Both the position numbers and the translations under genes were made by a program. Shown here piece after piece: positions 11,757-23,577 of a stretch of DNA of 64,000 nt (position 1 is the stretch's first letter; each line of letters begins with the position of its first letter). The stretch is from Deroplatys truncata (lineage: Eukaryota; Arthropoda; Insecta; Mantodea; Mantidae). The stretch covers positions 198,928,507 through 198,992,506 of the forward strand of contig CM060975.1 in NCBI GenBank assembly GCA_030765065.1, in the 5' to 3' direction. Under the pieces are notes generated by a model. It was given only the letters and a program-made list of their open reading frames with translations, ran no database searches and had not been told where the DNA came from.

Positions 11757-12605
11757 TCTTTTTACTTTCTCTACTACGTAGGGGAAGTGTTGTATTGCAC
11801 CCAAAAATTCGATACCGAGATTTCAACGGAAATATATGTTTTGAGGCCCCCTGAATCAAAAATAAATTTTTGGAAACATGTCCGTGTGTGTGTCTGTGTG
11901 TATGTCTGTGAACAGCATAACTCAGAAACGAACAGTCGGATAAACACCAAACTTGGTATTTAGGTTCAGTATCTTCCAGAGATGCGACACGAAGGTTTTC
12001 AAGAAAATCTCACCACCCCAGATTACCCTTTACATGGAACATTTTTAGAAAATTTTAATTTTCTCAAAAACGGCTGTAACGATTTTGATTAAAATACCAT
12101 ATTTTTACGATATTTTCATGACAAATAAAATTTATATCTCGAATTTTCTGGGAATGTCTCCAAAAGTATTCTTCATTGTGAAAAACTTTTGCATAACTGC
12201 TAAACCATAAGAGATAGACAAACGTTTACTGCACAAAAATGTAGATCGCGTTAAAATACACAATTTATGTCATATACATTTTTGTTGTTGAGTGGACCAT
12301 TTTCAAGATATTGCTTGTTATTCCCTTAAATTTTCCAATATTTATACTTCTTCTCAAATGGGAATTCGTTATTCAATTTTTTTGTCTGGTAATGCAAAGA
12401 GAATGGAATACTCCACATAGCAACCAGCTCTTAAAATATTTGACTATCGCTTTAAGCCTACCAATTCCCCTTGCAACTACAAGAAAATTAGCAATAAGAT
12501 TAACATCTCGATATCTCGATTAACATGAAGCATATGGAGAATAAGCGTTTGTAAAAATAGTTTGTACAAGAGTAGAGAAAGCCATGTGTGTGTAACACAT
12601 GAGAT
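11757..12605 (+). repeat. Repeat A copy (plus)
   Basis: Landmarks run from 'actttctctactacgtaggg' to 'taacacatgagat'. Slightly shorter than other copies because the CGTATAGTAAGTAG segment is shortened. Confidence 0.75.
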
Positions 12606-12838
12606 ATTTTTTTTATTCAGGAGGCGTCAAAATATGTATTTCCAGTGAAATCTCGGTATTGAATTTTTGGGTGGAATCCAAGCTTTCCCTGTCTACTATG
12701 TATGAAAGAGAAAGTAAAAATCTCTTTTTTAGATTCAGGGGGTCTTAAAACATGCATTTCTAGTGAAATCTCAGTATAGAATTATTGGGTGGAAAATAAT
12801 ACTTCCCCTACTTACTGTACGTAGTAGAGAAAGTAAAA
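12606..12838 (-). repeat. Two tandem repeat A end fragments (minus)
   Basis: Two successive pieces of the same terminal segment: 12615-12718 and 12730-12838. Both contain a version of 'gtgaaatctcggtat' and end in 'gagaaagtaaaaa'. They look like terminal truncations stacked behind the full copy at 11757. Confidence 0.6.
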
Positions 12839-12904
12839 AGGGCAAATTTCTGAAATTTAAAATTACAGAGATAGAAGTGCATAAAACCTCTTTAAAGTTT
12901 CTTA

Positions 12905-13290
12905 TATTGTCATGTTACTCTACAATGGATCCCAGCTCATGTCGGACTTTTGGGCAATTAACTTGCGGATCAATTAGCAAAGAAAGTGCAATACAACAAA
13001 TAAAACCTGTAGGAAAAATAGAAATAAATAAACAATTAAATATCTTTAAACAATATTTCAAAAGACAGCACAGACTTGATGAAAATAAATTAAAAGTTAA
13101 AGATTATAAGGATATTAAAGATAGATTTGATATACAAAAAATGCCAAGGAAAACTTCAGTGGCCTTATTTAGGATGGCAACTGCCCACGATTGCCTCGCA
13201 GAACATCTCTACAAGATACAATGACTACCTACACCCAAATGCACTGTATGTAAAGATGATATCATCCTGAAAAAAACAACATCTCGCCAA
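12905..13290 (+). pseudogene. LINE ORF2 C-terminal fragment (RNase H end)
   Basis: Open plus frame to the stop at 13222. The start (12924-12990) is a frameshifted version of the RNase H end of LINE ORF2: the 'WIPAHVG' region reads MDPSSCRTFG, followed by an Ala-Lys-Glu stretch (SKESAIQQ). The following ~70 residues end MPRKTSVALFRMATAHDCLAEHLYKIQ, the C-terminal segment that follows RNase H in these LINEs. The zinc-knuckle-like CTVCKDD continues past a stop at about 13235. A fragment only; no 5' part is present. Confidence 0.65.
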
Positions 13291-14746
13291 ATGTAGAGGC
13301 CTTAAAATGATAACGTACATACTTTATATTAGGAAGCTAGAGGGAAAATGATGCAGAACAATTAATCCTCAGTGCCATTGGTGAACAACAATAACAGTTT
13401 CTTATATTTTTACACTGTTTATGTGGCGTGTAGATGTATCGGTGAGCCGTAGGAAATGGGCAGGTGGGCTTTTTTAGGCACCCTGTATTTTACAAGGCAT
13501 GATACGAGAATTCAAAACGTCACGTCTCCCGTTCTCATTCTCCGGGGACAAAGGCAAGGTGTAGGGGAAGGGGGTGAAAATGTCGTTAAGTTGCAAAGTG
13601 AGTAAAATAGCATCAAGTTGAGTCCCCGAGGCACGGGGTGGGGGTAACACGTGATCTATATTCATTGCAAATACATAGCACCTTTGCATCAATACAACAC
13701 AGGCGATTTCCTCCCTTAACTTGCTTCTGCTTACATTCTCGTTGTTTTCTCTTCTTTCTTTGCGAGGTTCCTCCTTATAAGTAAAGGCAGGCAAAACATG
13801 AAGAAAAATCTTCCAAAGTATGAAACATTTTTGCCAAACTATGAAATAATGAAGAGGAAAATCCCAAAATAGTATTTTATATATTTTAAAGTCAGAATGT
13901 CCTAAACTTAAAAATTCTGTGGTAGATTTTGCTTTATAATTAATAATAAAGTATCAAGTGTAATACAACAAATTACTTGAAATTTATAGATTTTCGAAAT
14001 TGTGAAACCCTTAAAATTAGAAAATAAAATAAAAATAAGTTACTGGTTTGTTTATCCTGTTTAATACTAATTACAACACGGCACTAAGAGCAACTTCGCG
14101 AAAATAAAAACCCTTCAAGAATAGAGGATATTTAATTTTGCACGTGACGTTAGAGAGGAAATTACATTTGTCATCTGCTCTTGAGCTGTTGGAAAGCGTA
14201 ATTGGAGATTTTCCAGATGCATTTCCTAGAAAGAGTGGTTTGGGTTTTCTAAATGCGTTTCATAGAAAATTGCTTGAATAGAATATGTGAAAAGTCCGCT
14301 TCATTGCTAACAGAAATCAATTTAAAAGTGTAAAAAATGGCAAAGCTTACAAAAAATTAAGAAATATGAACGTTTTAACAAAATGTTATGAAATAAGAAA
14401 TGTTTTGTTATGTGCGTTGAATTCTATCTACCCAAAACTTAAAAATACTTGTTACAATAATGACAGCAAGGCTTAGAATATGACATTTTATACTGTGCCT
14501 GCCTCCGGTTGTAAGTGATTATGAAGGCAGAACTCTACCTAATAAGGACATTAATAAAGCCTATTTCAAAATGCTGTTTGAAATACTGAGCTGGAATGTA
14601 TGAAACAAATAATCAAAGTGTCTTAATCTCGACATTATAAGCCTGTTAATATCCCTCAGATTGTTAGTGCTAAAAGCATCGTCTTTGAAGCCATCTTTGT
14701 TATAGATAAGAAGAATAACATTTAGCACATAGTTCTCCGATATATA
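13291..14746. other. No recognised feature
   Basis: Unassigned 1.45 kb. A 106-residue minus frame (13794-13474) is unrecognised. The rest is AT-rich. Confidence 0.4.
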
Positions 14747-15403
14747 CAGAGTGCTTCAATAAGGTGGTTATAATTAATTATGTAAATTGACAAATACATA
14801 AAATTATGAAACACAATAAACTTAAAATTGTGTCCCTCAAATACCCTCAATTTCTGCAATGACAACTCCCCAATGTATGATGCATATCGTCAAGGGACAT
14901 TTTAACATTTCAACTGGAATAGAATTAATCTTTCTATGTATTTTGTGGTTAGGCTCTACAAGAGCTTATGCTCGTTTTGAATAAAACGCACTGTTCATCC
15001 GCCAGGTAAAGTAACCACAGACAGAGAAATCCGGAGATCTTGGAGCCCAATGTCTCCATTGATTCGCAAAGCTGCCAAGGGAATTCTACCCCTGAGTGCT
15101 GTGGTACCATCATCTGGAGCCATATTGGTTGCTCCCTTGTAAACCTTAAACACAGTTTTCGCAGAGAAATTAATGATGTTGAGTTGAAATGTTACAAAAG
15201 TAGTTTGTGTTGTACATCACAGATTGTCGTCGCAGAAATGGACGTCATTCGCGGGAGTTAATTTTCAAGAAATGGAATATTTTCATGGATGTTTAAAATG
15301 ACACATTAATTATATTAATCTTATATATTTAATAATGTACATGAATAATTAAATTAATATTTACTACGCAATTGTAAAAGTTTGATTTCATTGAATCACC
15401 CTA
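14747..15403 (-). mobile_element. Short Tc1/mariner-type remnant with TA flanks
   Basis: The left end CAGAGTGCTTCAATAAGG and the right end read inward TAGGGTGATTCAATGAAA form an imperfect terminal repeat, each with TA outside. On the minus strand around 15040-14940 the translation gives APRSPDFSVCGYFTWR, a decayed form of the segment around the third catalytic Asp of mariner-like transposases. Most of the gene is deleted, leaving a ~0.66-kb non-autonomous copy. Confidence 0.6.
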
Positions 15404-15586
15404 TATAATGCGTAAAATTCTTTACTTATTTTTCACAGGCAACCGTGAAAAGAATGTAAACAATCTTCAAAGATCACGGATATATCAGAGATTAAGAAGG
15501 CTCGGAAGATCTCAAAATATTAAATTCACGCATTCTTTTAAATGAGTTAATTTTAGTTTTATGAACAACTCTACATATGTGTGTTC

Positions 15587-15643
<57 letters not shown>

Positions 15644-16640
15644 TAGTGCATCAATGGCAGCTTTCGTTTTCAGAAATATTTACGGTGATAGTTTGGGCAA
15701 TTCATTTGACGTATTGCCTCTTTTTCCAGTTTTATATCTTAAGAATAAATTTAATGAAGTACTCACTTGCTTCTGCGTCCATGATTTCTGGACCCTTCGG
15801 ATAAAAAATAATGCCTTATTTGTGCATACATAGTAGAAGTGTATTTGAATAATAGGGACTTATAACCATCCTTAAATAACTAACTATTTGCTAGACACCA
15901 CTTTTAAGATGTCGTACTGAATGCTCAGTTCTGCATTTGGGCAGATATCTATGTTCTTTATGCAAGCCACGATTTGAGCAACAATCTGCAATGAAAGCAG
16001 TACGATGGGAAACAAACTCTTTGTGTTGTTTTGTCAACTTGTTTTTCCAGCTACGAGAGGCTACAAAAACAGTGGAAACCCCTTTTCGTTAATTATCTCA
16101 ACATAGAGGACAGAAAAAAAAACTGAAAAAAATCAGCTGTCGTAATTTGAGCTTCGGTACGTGTAGGTGGAATTGGAACATGGCGGGACTACGCAAGTAA
16201 AGAAAACAGTAGCTTTAGTTCTTGCTTCTGTCGCTAGAGGTGCTGACTGAATATCCTCTTCCTTACGCACTTTCTGATACTCAGCTTAATATCCATAGTA
16301 TAAAACTTGTTATTCAAAGTTATTAATTTCTTGAGAAATTTCATCTAAATATGGAAGAAATCACAACATGTAATGTAAAACAAAGAATGTTAGTCCTTAT
16401 AGTACTATATCGTTTCGTAAAACTTCTTTTTGTGCTCGGGAATGCAACGATTTTAAATTTTGTTGGATATATTTTGTAATTTTCAACTTATTGAGTTTAA
16501 AAAATGAAATACATTGTCCTATATCTAATGTTCCACACAATGACGCTTTAAAAATAACCCTTCTTTCAAACATCCGTATTATTTATCTGATGATAGCGCA
16601 AAAGCCTGTTGTATAACCTTTTTCTGCTAGCTTTATTTCA
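15404..16640. other. Spacer with (GA)n microsatellite
   Basis: A (GA)n tract lies at about 15589-15639. Frames across it are low-complexity Arg-Glu repeats and not genes. Nothing else recognised. Confidence 0.5.
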
Positions 16641-16644
16641 AAAC

Positions 16645-16686
16645 AAACTATATATATTCTAAATATATTTAGAATATATATAGTTT
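16645..16686. repeat. Perfect 42-bp AT palindrome
   Basis: The 21-bp arms (16645-16665 and 16666-16686) are exact reverse complements with no spacer. Such a sequence can extrude as a cruciform. No terminal repeat or target duplication ties it to a known element. Confidence 0.85.
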
Positions 16687-16944
16687 TCGAAATATTCCAA
16701 GTTGCATATTCTTTATTTTAAGCATCTCATCTGAAGGAAGATTCTTGAAATTTTTCGATTCTTCATTTTTGTTTGTTTGTTTCCTTTTTTCGGCTTGCTA
16801 AAGCTCGTTAATATGTGTAATGATGTGTTGTAATGTGTGTAATCTGTTAACGGTTCTCATAAAGAAGTAATTTATTCCTGCATGACCACTACTTCCGACT
16901 TTATTCCTGCACTGATGGTTTTCTATAAGGTCATAATTTGTGGT

Positions 16945-17095
16945 CAACACCGAGAGTCCCGCGTCGTAGATTTAGGGCACGTAAAAATCCTCAAGCCTAA
17001 TAAAGAGGTCTCCGAGCAAAGTTTTAGGACTTTCACGCCCAATATAGAATGGCACGCTAAGAATCATAGTTTAAAGAGCTTCCATAAATAAAACC
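16945..17095 (+). mobile_element. S2 SINE, 5'-truncated copy
   Basis: Matches the body of the SINE at 2563-2865: 'gggcacgtaaaaatcctcaagcctaataaagaggtc' region, 'ctttcacgcccaatatagaatgg' and the end 'ttccataaataaaa'. The tRNA-like head is missing. Confidence 0.7.
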
Positions 17096-17308
17096 CAATT
17101 TAATATTTTACACCGAGAAAGCCTCAAGTCTTTAATTATTATACTGCCGTGCTTCCCATTAACGTATGAACGTTTTTTCTGCAAGTTGTAGGTAACTAAG
17201 TGCTTATTGCTTAGTTCGAAATCATTTATTACCGAGAATATATTACAAATAATGTCATGCGTGTAGAAGAAACACATTTTAATGATTGCTACAGTACGAG
17301 GCGCATTT

Positions 17309-18245
17309 TTACTTTCTCTACTACGTATAGTAAGTAGGGGAAGTATTGTATTCCACCCAAAAATTCGATACCGAGATTTCACCAGGAAATACATGTTTTG
17401 AGATCCCCTGAATCCAAAAATAAGCATTTTTGGAAACATATCCGTGTGTGTGTGTGTGTGTGTGTCTGTGTGTGTGTCTGTCTGTGTGTGTCTGTGAACA
17501 GCATAACTCAGAAACGAACAGTCGGATAAACACCAAACTTGGTATTTAGGTTCAGTATCTTCCAGAGATGCGACACGAAGGTTTTCAAGAAAATCCCCCT
17601 CACCACAGAGTACCTTTACATGGAACATTTTTCAAAAATTTTAATTTTCTCAAAAATGGGTCTAACGATTTTGATTAAAATATCATATGTTTAAGATATT
17701 GTCATGACAAATAAAATGTAAATCTTGAATTTTCTGGGAATGTCTCCAAAAGTATTCTTCAGCGTGAGCGACTTTTGCATAACTGGTAAACCATAAGAGA
17801 TAGACAAAATTTTACTACACAAAAAATGTAGATCGCGTTAAAATACACAATTTATGTCATATGCATTGTATTTTTGAGTGAACCATTTTCGAGATATTGC
17901 TTGTTATTCCCTTAAATTTTTCAATACTTATTTTCTCAAATGGGAATTCGTTATTCATTTTTTTGTCTTCGATATGCAAAGAGTATTAATCTGTGGGAAA
18001 GGGAATGGTGCTGCACCTAGCAACCAGCTATTAAGAGATATGTATGTGCTTAAAGGCTACTGTATTTCTATATTGCCCTTGTAAATATATATTCCCCTTA
18101 CATCTACAAGAAAATTAGCAATAAGATAGAGTCTGCAAATGTTTATCTCGATTAACATGAAGTAGATGGAGAATAAGCGTTTGTAAAAATAGTTTCTACA
18201 AGAGTAGAGAAAGTCGTATGAGTGTAACACATCAGATTTTTTAAT
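17309..18245 (+). repeat. Repeat A, near-complete copy (plus)
   Basis: Runs from TTTACTTTCTCTACTACG to 'taacacatcagatttttt'. It carries a long (GT)n at 17442-17500. The minus-strand frame beginning MFHVKVLCGEGDFLENL runs unbroken from 17628 to 17071, i.e. beyond the repeat into flanking DNA; this is a chance extension and not a gene. Confidence 0.8.
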
Positions 18246-18317
18246 TAAGTAATAATAGCTTTTCAAAAAATAATATAACACTATTATTCAAATACTTTAT
18301 TATCGTTCATTATCTTA

Positions 18318-18733
18318 CATTACTGATCCACATAGTCACCGCGTATTCAGCACTTGTCGTAACGGGAAACCGTTTTTGTATGCTTTCGTCAAAGAATGAT
18401 GCCGCCTGTGATGAAAGCCAAGTATGCACACTTCTTGTCTCACATCATCGTCGTTGAAATGTTTTACACCAAGGAATTTCTTCAGATGAAGCAATACGTG
18501 AAAATCGCTTGGTGCCAAAACTGGACTGTAGAGAGGGTGGTGGAATTGTTCCCAACCAAATGATGTGACCAGATTTTTTAATTTGTTTGGCTGTGTGTGG
18601 CCGGGCATTGTCACTCATTATTGTTTCACCATAAACCTCACACAATGTTTGTTGGTATAATATATCTCGCATTCAAAAAACGAATCACAGATCTGACTTC
18701 ACAGTCGTCGGGTCGTTCGATAGTTTTGAACAT
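18318..18733 (-). pseudogene. mariner transposase pseudogene (DD34D), internally deleted
   Basis: The minus strand from ATG at 18733 reads MFKTIERPDDCEVRSVIRFL and then LCEVYGETIMS, a mariner N terminus. It joins directly to SDNARPHTAKQ (the second catalytic Asp), so well over 100 residues containing the first Asp are deleted. A one-base shift follows, then SFGWEQFHHPLYSPVLAPSDF, where the Asp of PSD is the third catalytic residue. Across the shift the spacing is 34 residues, the classic mariner value. The C terminus ends near 18318. Terminal repeats were not found with confidence, although 'aaaaacacgcctcgta' at 18947-18962 resembles a mariner end. Confidence 0.75.
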
Positions 18734-19204
18734 TTTAAAACGCTCTAACAACAGGAAAAAACAAAGTAACGATCGCTCACAGCTGCTGGCTTCCTAATGA
18801 ATGGAGGAAGTAATCGCGCAGGCTCAAAATCGGGACTACAGAGGCAAAATATTAAAACGGATATTCGTCCAATGTGATTAATTGATGAAGATTACAGATT
18901 TTTCGTAGAGAGATTTGATTGAGATCACCAATAGCACCAATAAATTAAAAACACGCCTCGTATTTAAGCTATGTATTTGAATTTATGTTGGTTAACTGAT
19001 CCATATCAAACTTCTGTTCTTCTCTTGCTCAACATATTTCAGAACAATAAATTAATTGTTCTCTTTCCCTCCAAAACCTGCAATCCATGTTCACTGAATG
19101 GGTTAAATACCGTAAGATATGTAGGAGTGCAAATACTGTTTTACGAATCAATGCAATCACATTTACTTCAAGAATAACTTTAATGGTTACCATATAGTTC
19201 AGAA
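18734..19204. other. Flank of the mariner remnant
   Basis: May include the 5' non-coding part of the mariner up to about 18962. Nothing else recognised. Confidence 0.35.
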
Positions 19205-21068
19205 TAAAATAAAACTGTGTTGCACTCGCATGACTTTCTCTATCTTCTCTTGTAAAAACTATCTTACAAACGCATATTCTTATATTTACTTATGTTCATT
19301 GAGATGAACATTTGCAGAATACATTGGGAGAAGACAGTAGGCTTTAAGCAATAGTATAATCTTTTAAGAGAGGGTCGCTATATAATGGCTTTGAAATTCC
19401 GTTCTCTTTGCAGGCCAAAGAGAGAGAGAGAAAGAGAGAGCGAGAGAGAACGGATAACGACTTCCCATTTTAGAAGATTATAAGTATTGGAAAATTCAAA
19501 ATAATAACACCATGATAAGTAATATTTCGAAAATGGTTAACTAAAAAAACTGACATAAGAAGTATCCTTTGAGGCAGTATTTTTAACACTTAAATAATTG
19601 CAGTCTAATTATATAATATATAAATTCAATAACAGCCCGCCTTAGAGCAATATGTGTATGTTACAATATATAAAAAGATGTATGTAACAGTCATTGTGTA
19701 TGTTTATATTATTGTATCCATGTTCAATAATGTTATATGAATGTATTACGTAATTTAATAACGGGTTGAAAGTTGCTAACAATGAGGTAACAATGAGGTA
19801 ACCTTGAGGCAATAATGAGTAAGAATGTTTAATAATGCTACTTGTGATTCTTGGAAGCAATAATGTAATTTTTGTGACAGTTTATAAAATAGCCAATCAA
19901 CAACCAGAAAAATCTTTAGTTAAATGAAGGTATTCTATTGGAGTAGGATTAGCCAATCAGAAACTGAAAAGGAGAAACATTTATAAACTCAGAAGTCAGT
20001 TGCCTGCAGACAGCGTTACTTACCAGACGCAAAAAGTGTCCTCGAGAAATTTAATACGTATTCGTGTGAGACGAAAATAGTTTACGTGTTAAAAAAGTGC
20101 AAGTAATTCATGAAAGAATCTCACAACTCTCTATATCAGTGAAGTGTTATTTAAATCGTGTCAAGCATTAATAAAAGGAGTGAAGTAAAATTATAATCTG
20201 TATAAGCCTACATTCTTGTCGCACCATAACCCTACAAAGAGAAACATGTCTCTAACAATAATACTGACGCAGCCGACGCAAACATAAAATATATAATATT
20301 TAAAGAAACAATCAAATTACAAAGTTAATATTTTTTTTAAACTTGGGGCAAAGGCCACCTGAAAGTACATTTGGGGCGAAGGCCACCGGAAACTGTTTAC
20401 TATACGTGCGGTTGCAACTACTACAAGTTCGGCTCCCAACAGTCGAAATACAATACAAACTACTTCAAATTGACGCCCAAAGCGTTGTAAAAATAACGTA
20501 ACAAATCATCTTCTCAGATTGGCTTCCATACGTGGGGCTAATGAAATACTTCTTCACCTTTAACGAGACCTATATTTTTTGTGTACTAACACTTTGAGTA
20601 TCTCTCACGGTTTAACAGTTATGCAAAAGTTATTCAGAATAAAGGGGACTTTAGAAGCTATTCCCACGAAATTCAAGTTATACATTTCATTTGTCATGAA
20701 AACATCTTAAATATATTGTATTTTAACCCAAATCGTTAAAGCCATTTTTGAGAAAATCAAAATTTTCAAAAAGATTTTCCACGTAAAGGGTAGTTTGGGG
20801 CAGCGGATTTTCTTGAAAATCTTTGTATCATATCCTTTGAATATGCTGAACTTAAATACCAATTTTGGTATTTAACCGACTTTGAATTTTTGAGTTATGC
20901 TTTTAACAGAATACACATGGATTCTAACGTGGACCTATTTGTTAAACTGCTCTTTTTAGGTTCAAGGGGCCTCAAAACATATACATTTTCGTAAAATTTC
21001 GACATCGAACTTTTTGGAGGAATACTATTCTTCCCATACTTACTATACGTAATAAAGAAAGTAAAAAT
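19205..21068 (-). repeat. Repeat A copy (minus) split by repeat B
   Basis: The first part (19205-19562) reads from 'gcactcgcatgactttctct' to 'tcgaaaatggttaact'. The unit resumes about 20560 with 'ctatattttttgtgt' and runs to 'aagaaagtaaaaatg' at 21068. Repeat B (19569-20441) occupies the gap, so repeat B inserted after repeat A here. A (GA)-rich run at 19420-19450 lies within the first half. Confidence 0.7.
19569..20441 (+). repeat. Repeat B, LTR-like (reverse of the 4956 copy)
   Basis: Begins TTGAGGCAGTATTTTTAAC and ends GGCTCCCAACA. Two CCAAT motifs (about 19890 and 19951) precede a TATA-like region. About 110 bp more at the right (to about 20550) is also not repeat A and may be internal retroelement sequence. 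Confidence 0.6.
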
Positions 21069-21199
21069 GTGCACTACTATAGGCTATCTCTATGCGTTAT
21101 GAATTCACAGGTATTGCAATGTTCTTATGAAAAGTTATTCTTCTTAACATCCTAAAGTTAATAAGCTAAACTGTGACTATAAATAGTTACATAGGCTTT

Positions 21200-21895
21200 A
21201 AGCGATAGTCAAATCTTTTAAGAGCTGGTTGCTATGTGGAGCATTCCATTCTCTTTGCATGTCCAGGGCATAAAAAAAAGAATAACGAATTCTCATTTGA
21301 GAAAAAATTATAAGTATTGGAAAATTCAAATAATAACAAGGAATATCTCGTAAATGGTTCACTCGACAAAAAAAACGTTTGTAACATAAACTGTGTGCTT
21401 TAACAAGATCTACATTTTCTGTGTAGTAAAATTTTGTCTATCTTCTACGTTCTACGATTTACCAGTTATGCAAAAGTCATTCAGAATGAAGAGGACTTTT
21501 GGGGACATTCCCATAAAATTCAGGTATACATTTAATTTGCCATAAAAATATCTTAAACATATGATATTTTAAGCAAAATCATTACAGCCATTTTTTAGAA
21601 AATCAAAAAGTTTCCAAGTAAAGGGTAGTCTGGGGCTAGGGGTTTTTCTTGAATATCTTCGTGTCGCATCTTTTGAAGGCACTGAACTTAACAATGGCAA
21701 GTTTAGTGTTGATCCGAATTTTCGTTTTTGATTTATGGTGTTCACAGACACGCAGATTCGGACACAGACAGACAGAAGAATGTTTTTTTGTATTCAGAGC
21801 ACCTCAAAACATGTACTTACGGTGAAATCTCGATATCGAGTTTTTGGGTGGAGTACAACACTTCCCCTACTTATTATGCGTAGTAGAGAAAGTAA
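21200..21895 (-). repeat. Repeat A copy (minus)
   Basis: From 'taggctttaagcgatagtc' to 'gcgtagtagagaaagtaat'. The distal ~130 bp are missing and the microsatellite is reduced. Confidence 0.7.
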
Positions 21896-22711
21896 TAGCA
21901 ACTTTTCTATCTATAGCAGAGTTCGCCAAATCAATTTTAAGTGACGTAACACTTGAGTATTCATTAATAAGGAGTGCAGAGAGAAGGGGGAAGAGGCTTT
22001 GTATCTTACAAGTATGTAGGTATGTACAAAGTACAATAAAGTACAACATACATTCCTCCTAACCCGTTGGTCGTTCGCTAACAGTAGCTTCACCTTTCCC
22101 CTTGGTTTACCTGTAAACCCCTTATAGCCTGGTCTACCATATTTAAGACAAAGGTGTTCTACTAAGATTTTAGCATTTTTAATGTTGTTTTACTAGTTTT
22201 ATATTATATTAACCTTCAACAACAAACTACACGTATTTATAGCTGTTTCAAAGCGTAGAAACATTAAAGTGTTTGGGTAAAACTGTAGTGTTCTTTTTAA
22301 ACAATGAGAACTAAAATCCATGCAGCTGCAGTCAAATGTAACTCCGTCAGCAACCAACGTGCCATCACACCGGTTGTTTTACTTGGGCCCTCCCCGTCCT
22401 TTACCACACGCACAGATTTCATCACAGCTATTCAAATTTCTTCGGTTGTGGTGACTGAAAGTCATATGAAAGCCGGTTTAGGAATTATAGGAAGAGTAGT
22501 ATATGTAAATAATCAATTCTGCATTAAGGGGTTAACTTTGAGTTCCTGACTCAGCGCCGGGAGCAAGAAGAGACTTACAGAGCTTTCAGTTGGATGACAC
22601 TGATCTAAAGTGATGTTCGGGATGGTATAAATTCATTATACTATGGAATCTGGTTTTCATCCAAATATTCGTTTTTTAGTTACGATGTTCGTAAGCACTC
22701 GTCTATACATT
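21896..22711. other. No recognised feature
   Basis: About 0.8 kb with short overlapping frames on both strands. A weak resemblance around 22300-22400 to 28190-28260 ('cagc.accaacgtgccatcacaccg') hints at another low-copy repeat. Confidence 0.4.
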
Positions 22712-23577
22712 TTATTTTTACTTTCTCTACTACGTATAGTAAGTAGGGGAAGTATTGTATTACACCGATATTGTATATTGTATTCGATACCGAGATTTCG
22801 CCGAAAATACATGTTTTGAGACACCCTGAATCCAAAAAAAAGCATTTTTGGAAACATGTCCGTGTGTGTGTCTGTGAACAGCATAACTCAGGAACGAACA
22901 GTCGGATAAACACCAAACTTGGTATTTAGGTTCAGTATCTTCCAGAGGTGCGACACGAAGGTTTTCAAGAAAATTCCCCCACCCCAGACTACCCTTTACA
23001 TGGAACATTTTTCGAAAATTTTAATTTTCTCAAAAATGGCTCTAACGATTTTGATTAAAATATCATATGTTTAAGATATTTTCATGACAAATGAAAAAAC
23101 GTATATCTCGAATTTTCTGGGAATGTCTCCAAAAGTATTCTTCATTGAGAACGACTTTTGCATAACTGGTAAACCATAAGAGATGGACAAAATTTTATTA
23201 CACAAAAAATGTAGATCGCGTTAAAATACACAATTTATGTCATATACATTTTTTTGTTGAGTGAACCATTTTCGGGATGTTGCTTGTTATTCCCTTAAAT
23301 TTTCCAATACTAACACTTTTTCTCAAATTCGTTATTCATTTTTTTATGTCCTGGACATGCAAAGAGAATGGAATGCGCCACATAGCAACCAGCGCTTAAA
23401 AGATCTGACTATCGCTTATAACCTACCAATTCCCCTTGCATCTACAAGAAAATTAGCAATAAGATTGACATCTCGATATTTCGATTAACATGAAGCATAT
23501 GGAGAATAAGCGTTTGTAAAAATAGTTTATACAAGAGTAGAGAAAGTCATGTGAGTGTAACACATCAGATTTTTTCC
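22712..23577 (+). repeat. Repeat A, near-complete copy (plus)
   Basis: From TTTTTACTTTCTCTACTACG to 'taacacatcagatttttt'. The minus-strand MFHVKG frame (23008-22760) reads without a stop up to the near-palindromic start of the unit. The GT microsatellite is only about 16 bp here. Confidence 0.8.

Noticed and set aside
17071-17628. 185-residue minus-strand frame, the longest outside the palindrome
   Set aside because: The first ~100 residues are repeat A and the rest runs into unrelated flank. Other copies do not preserve the extension.
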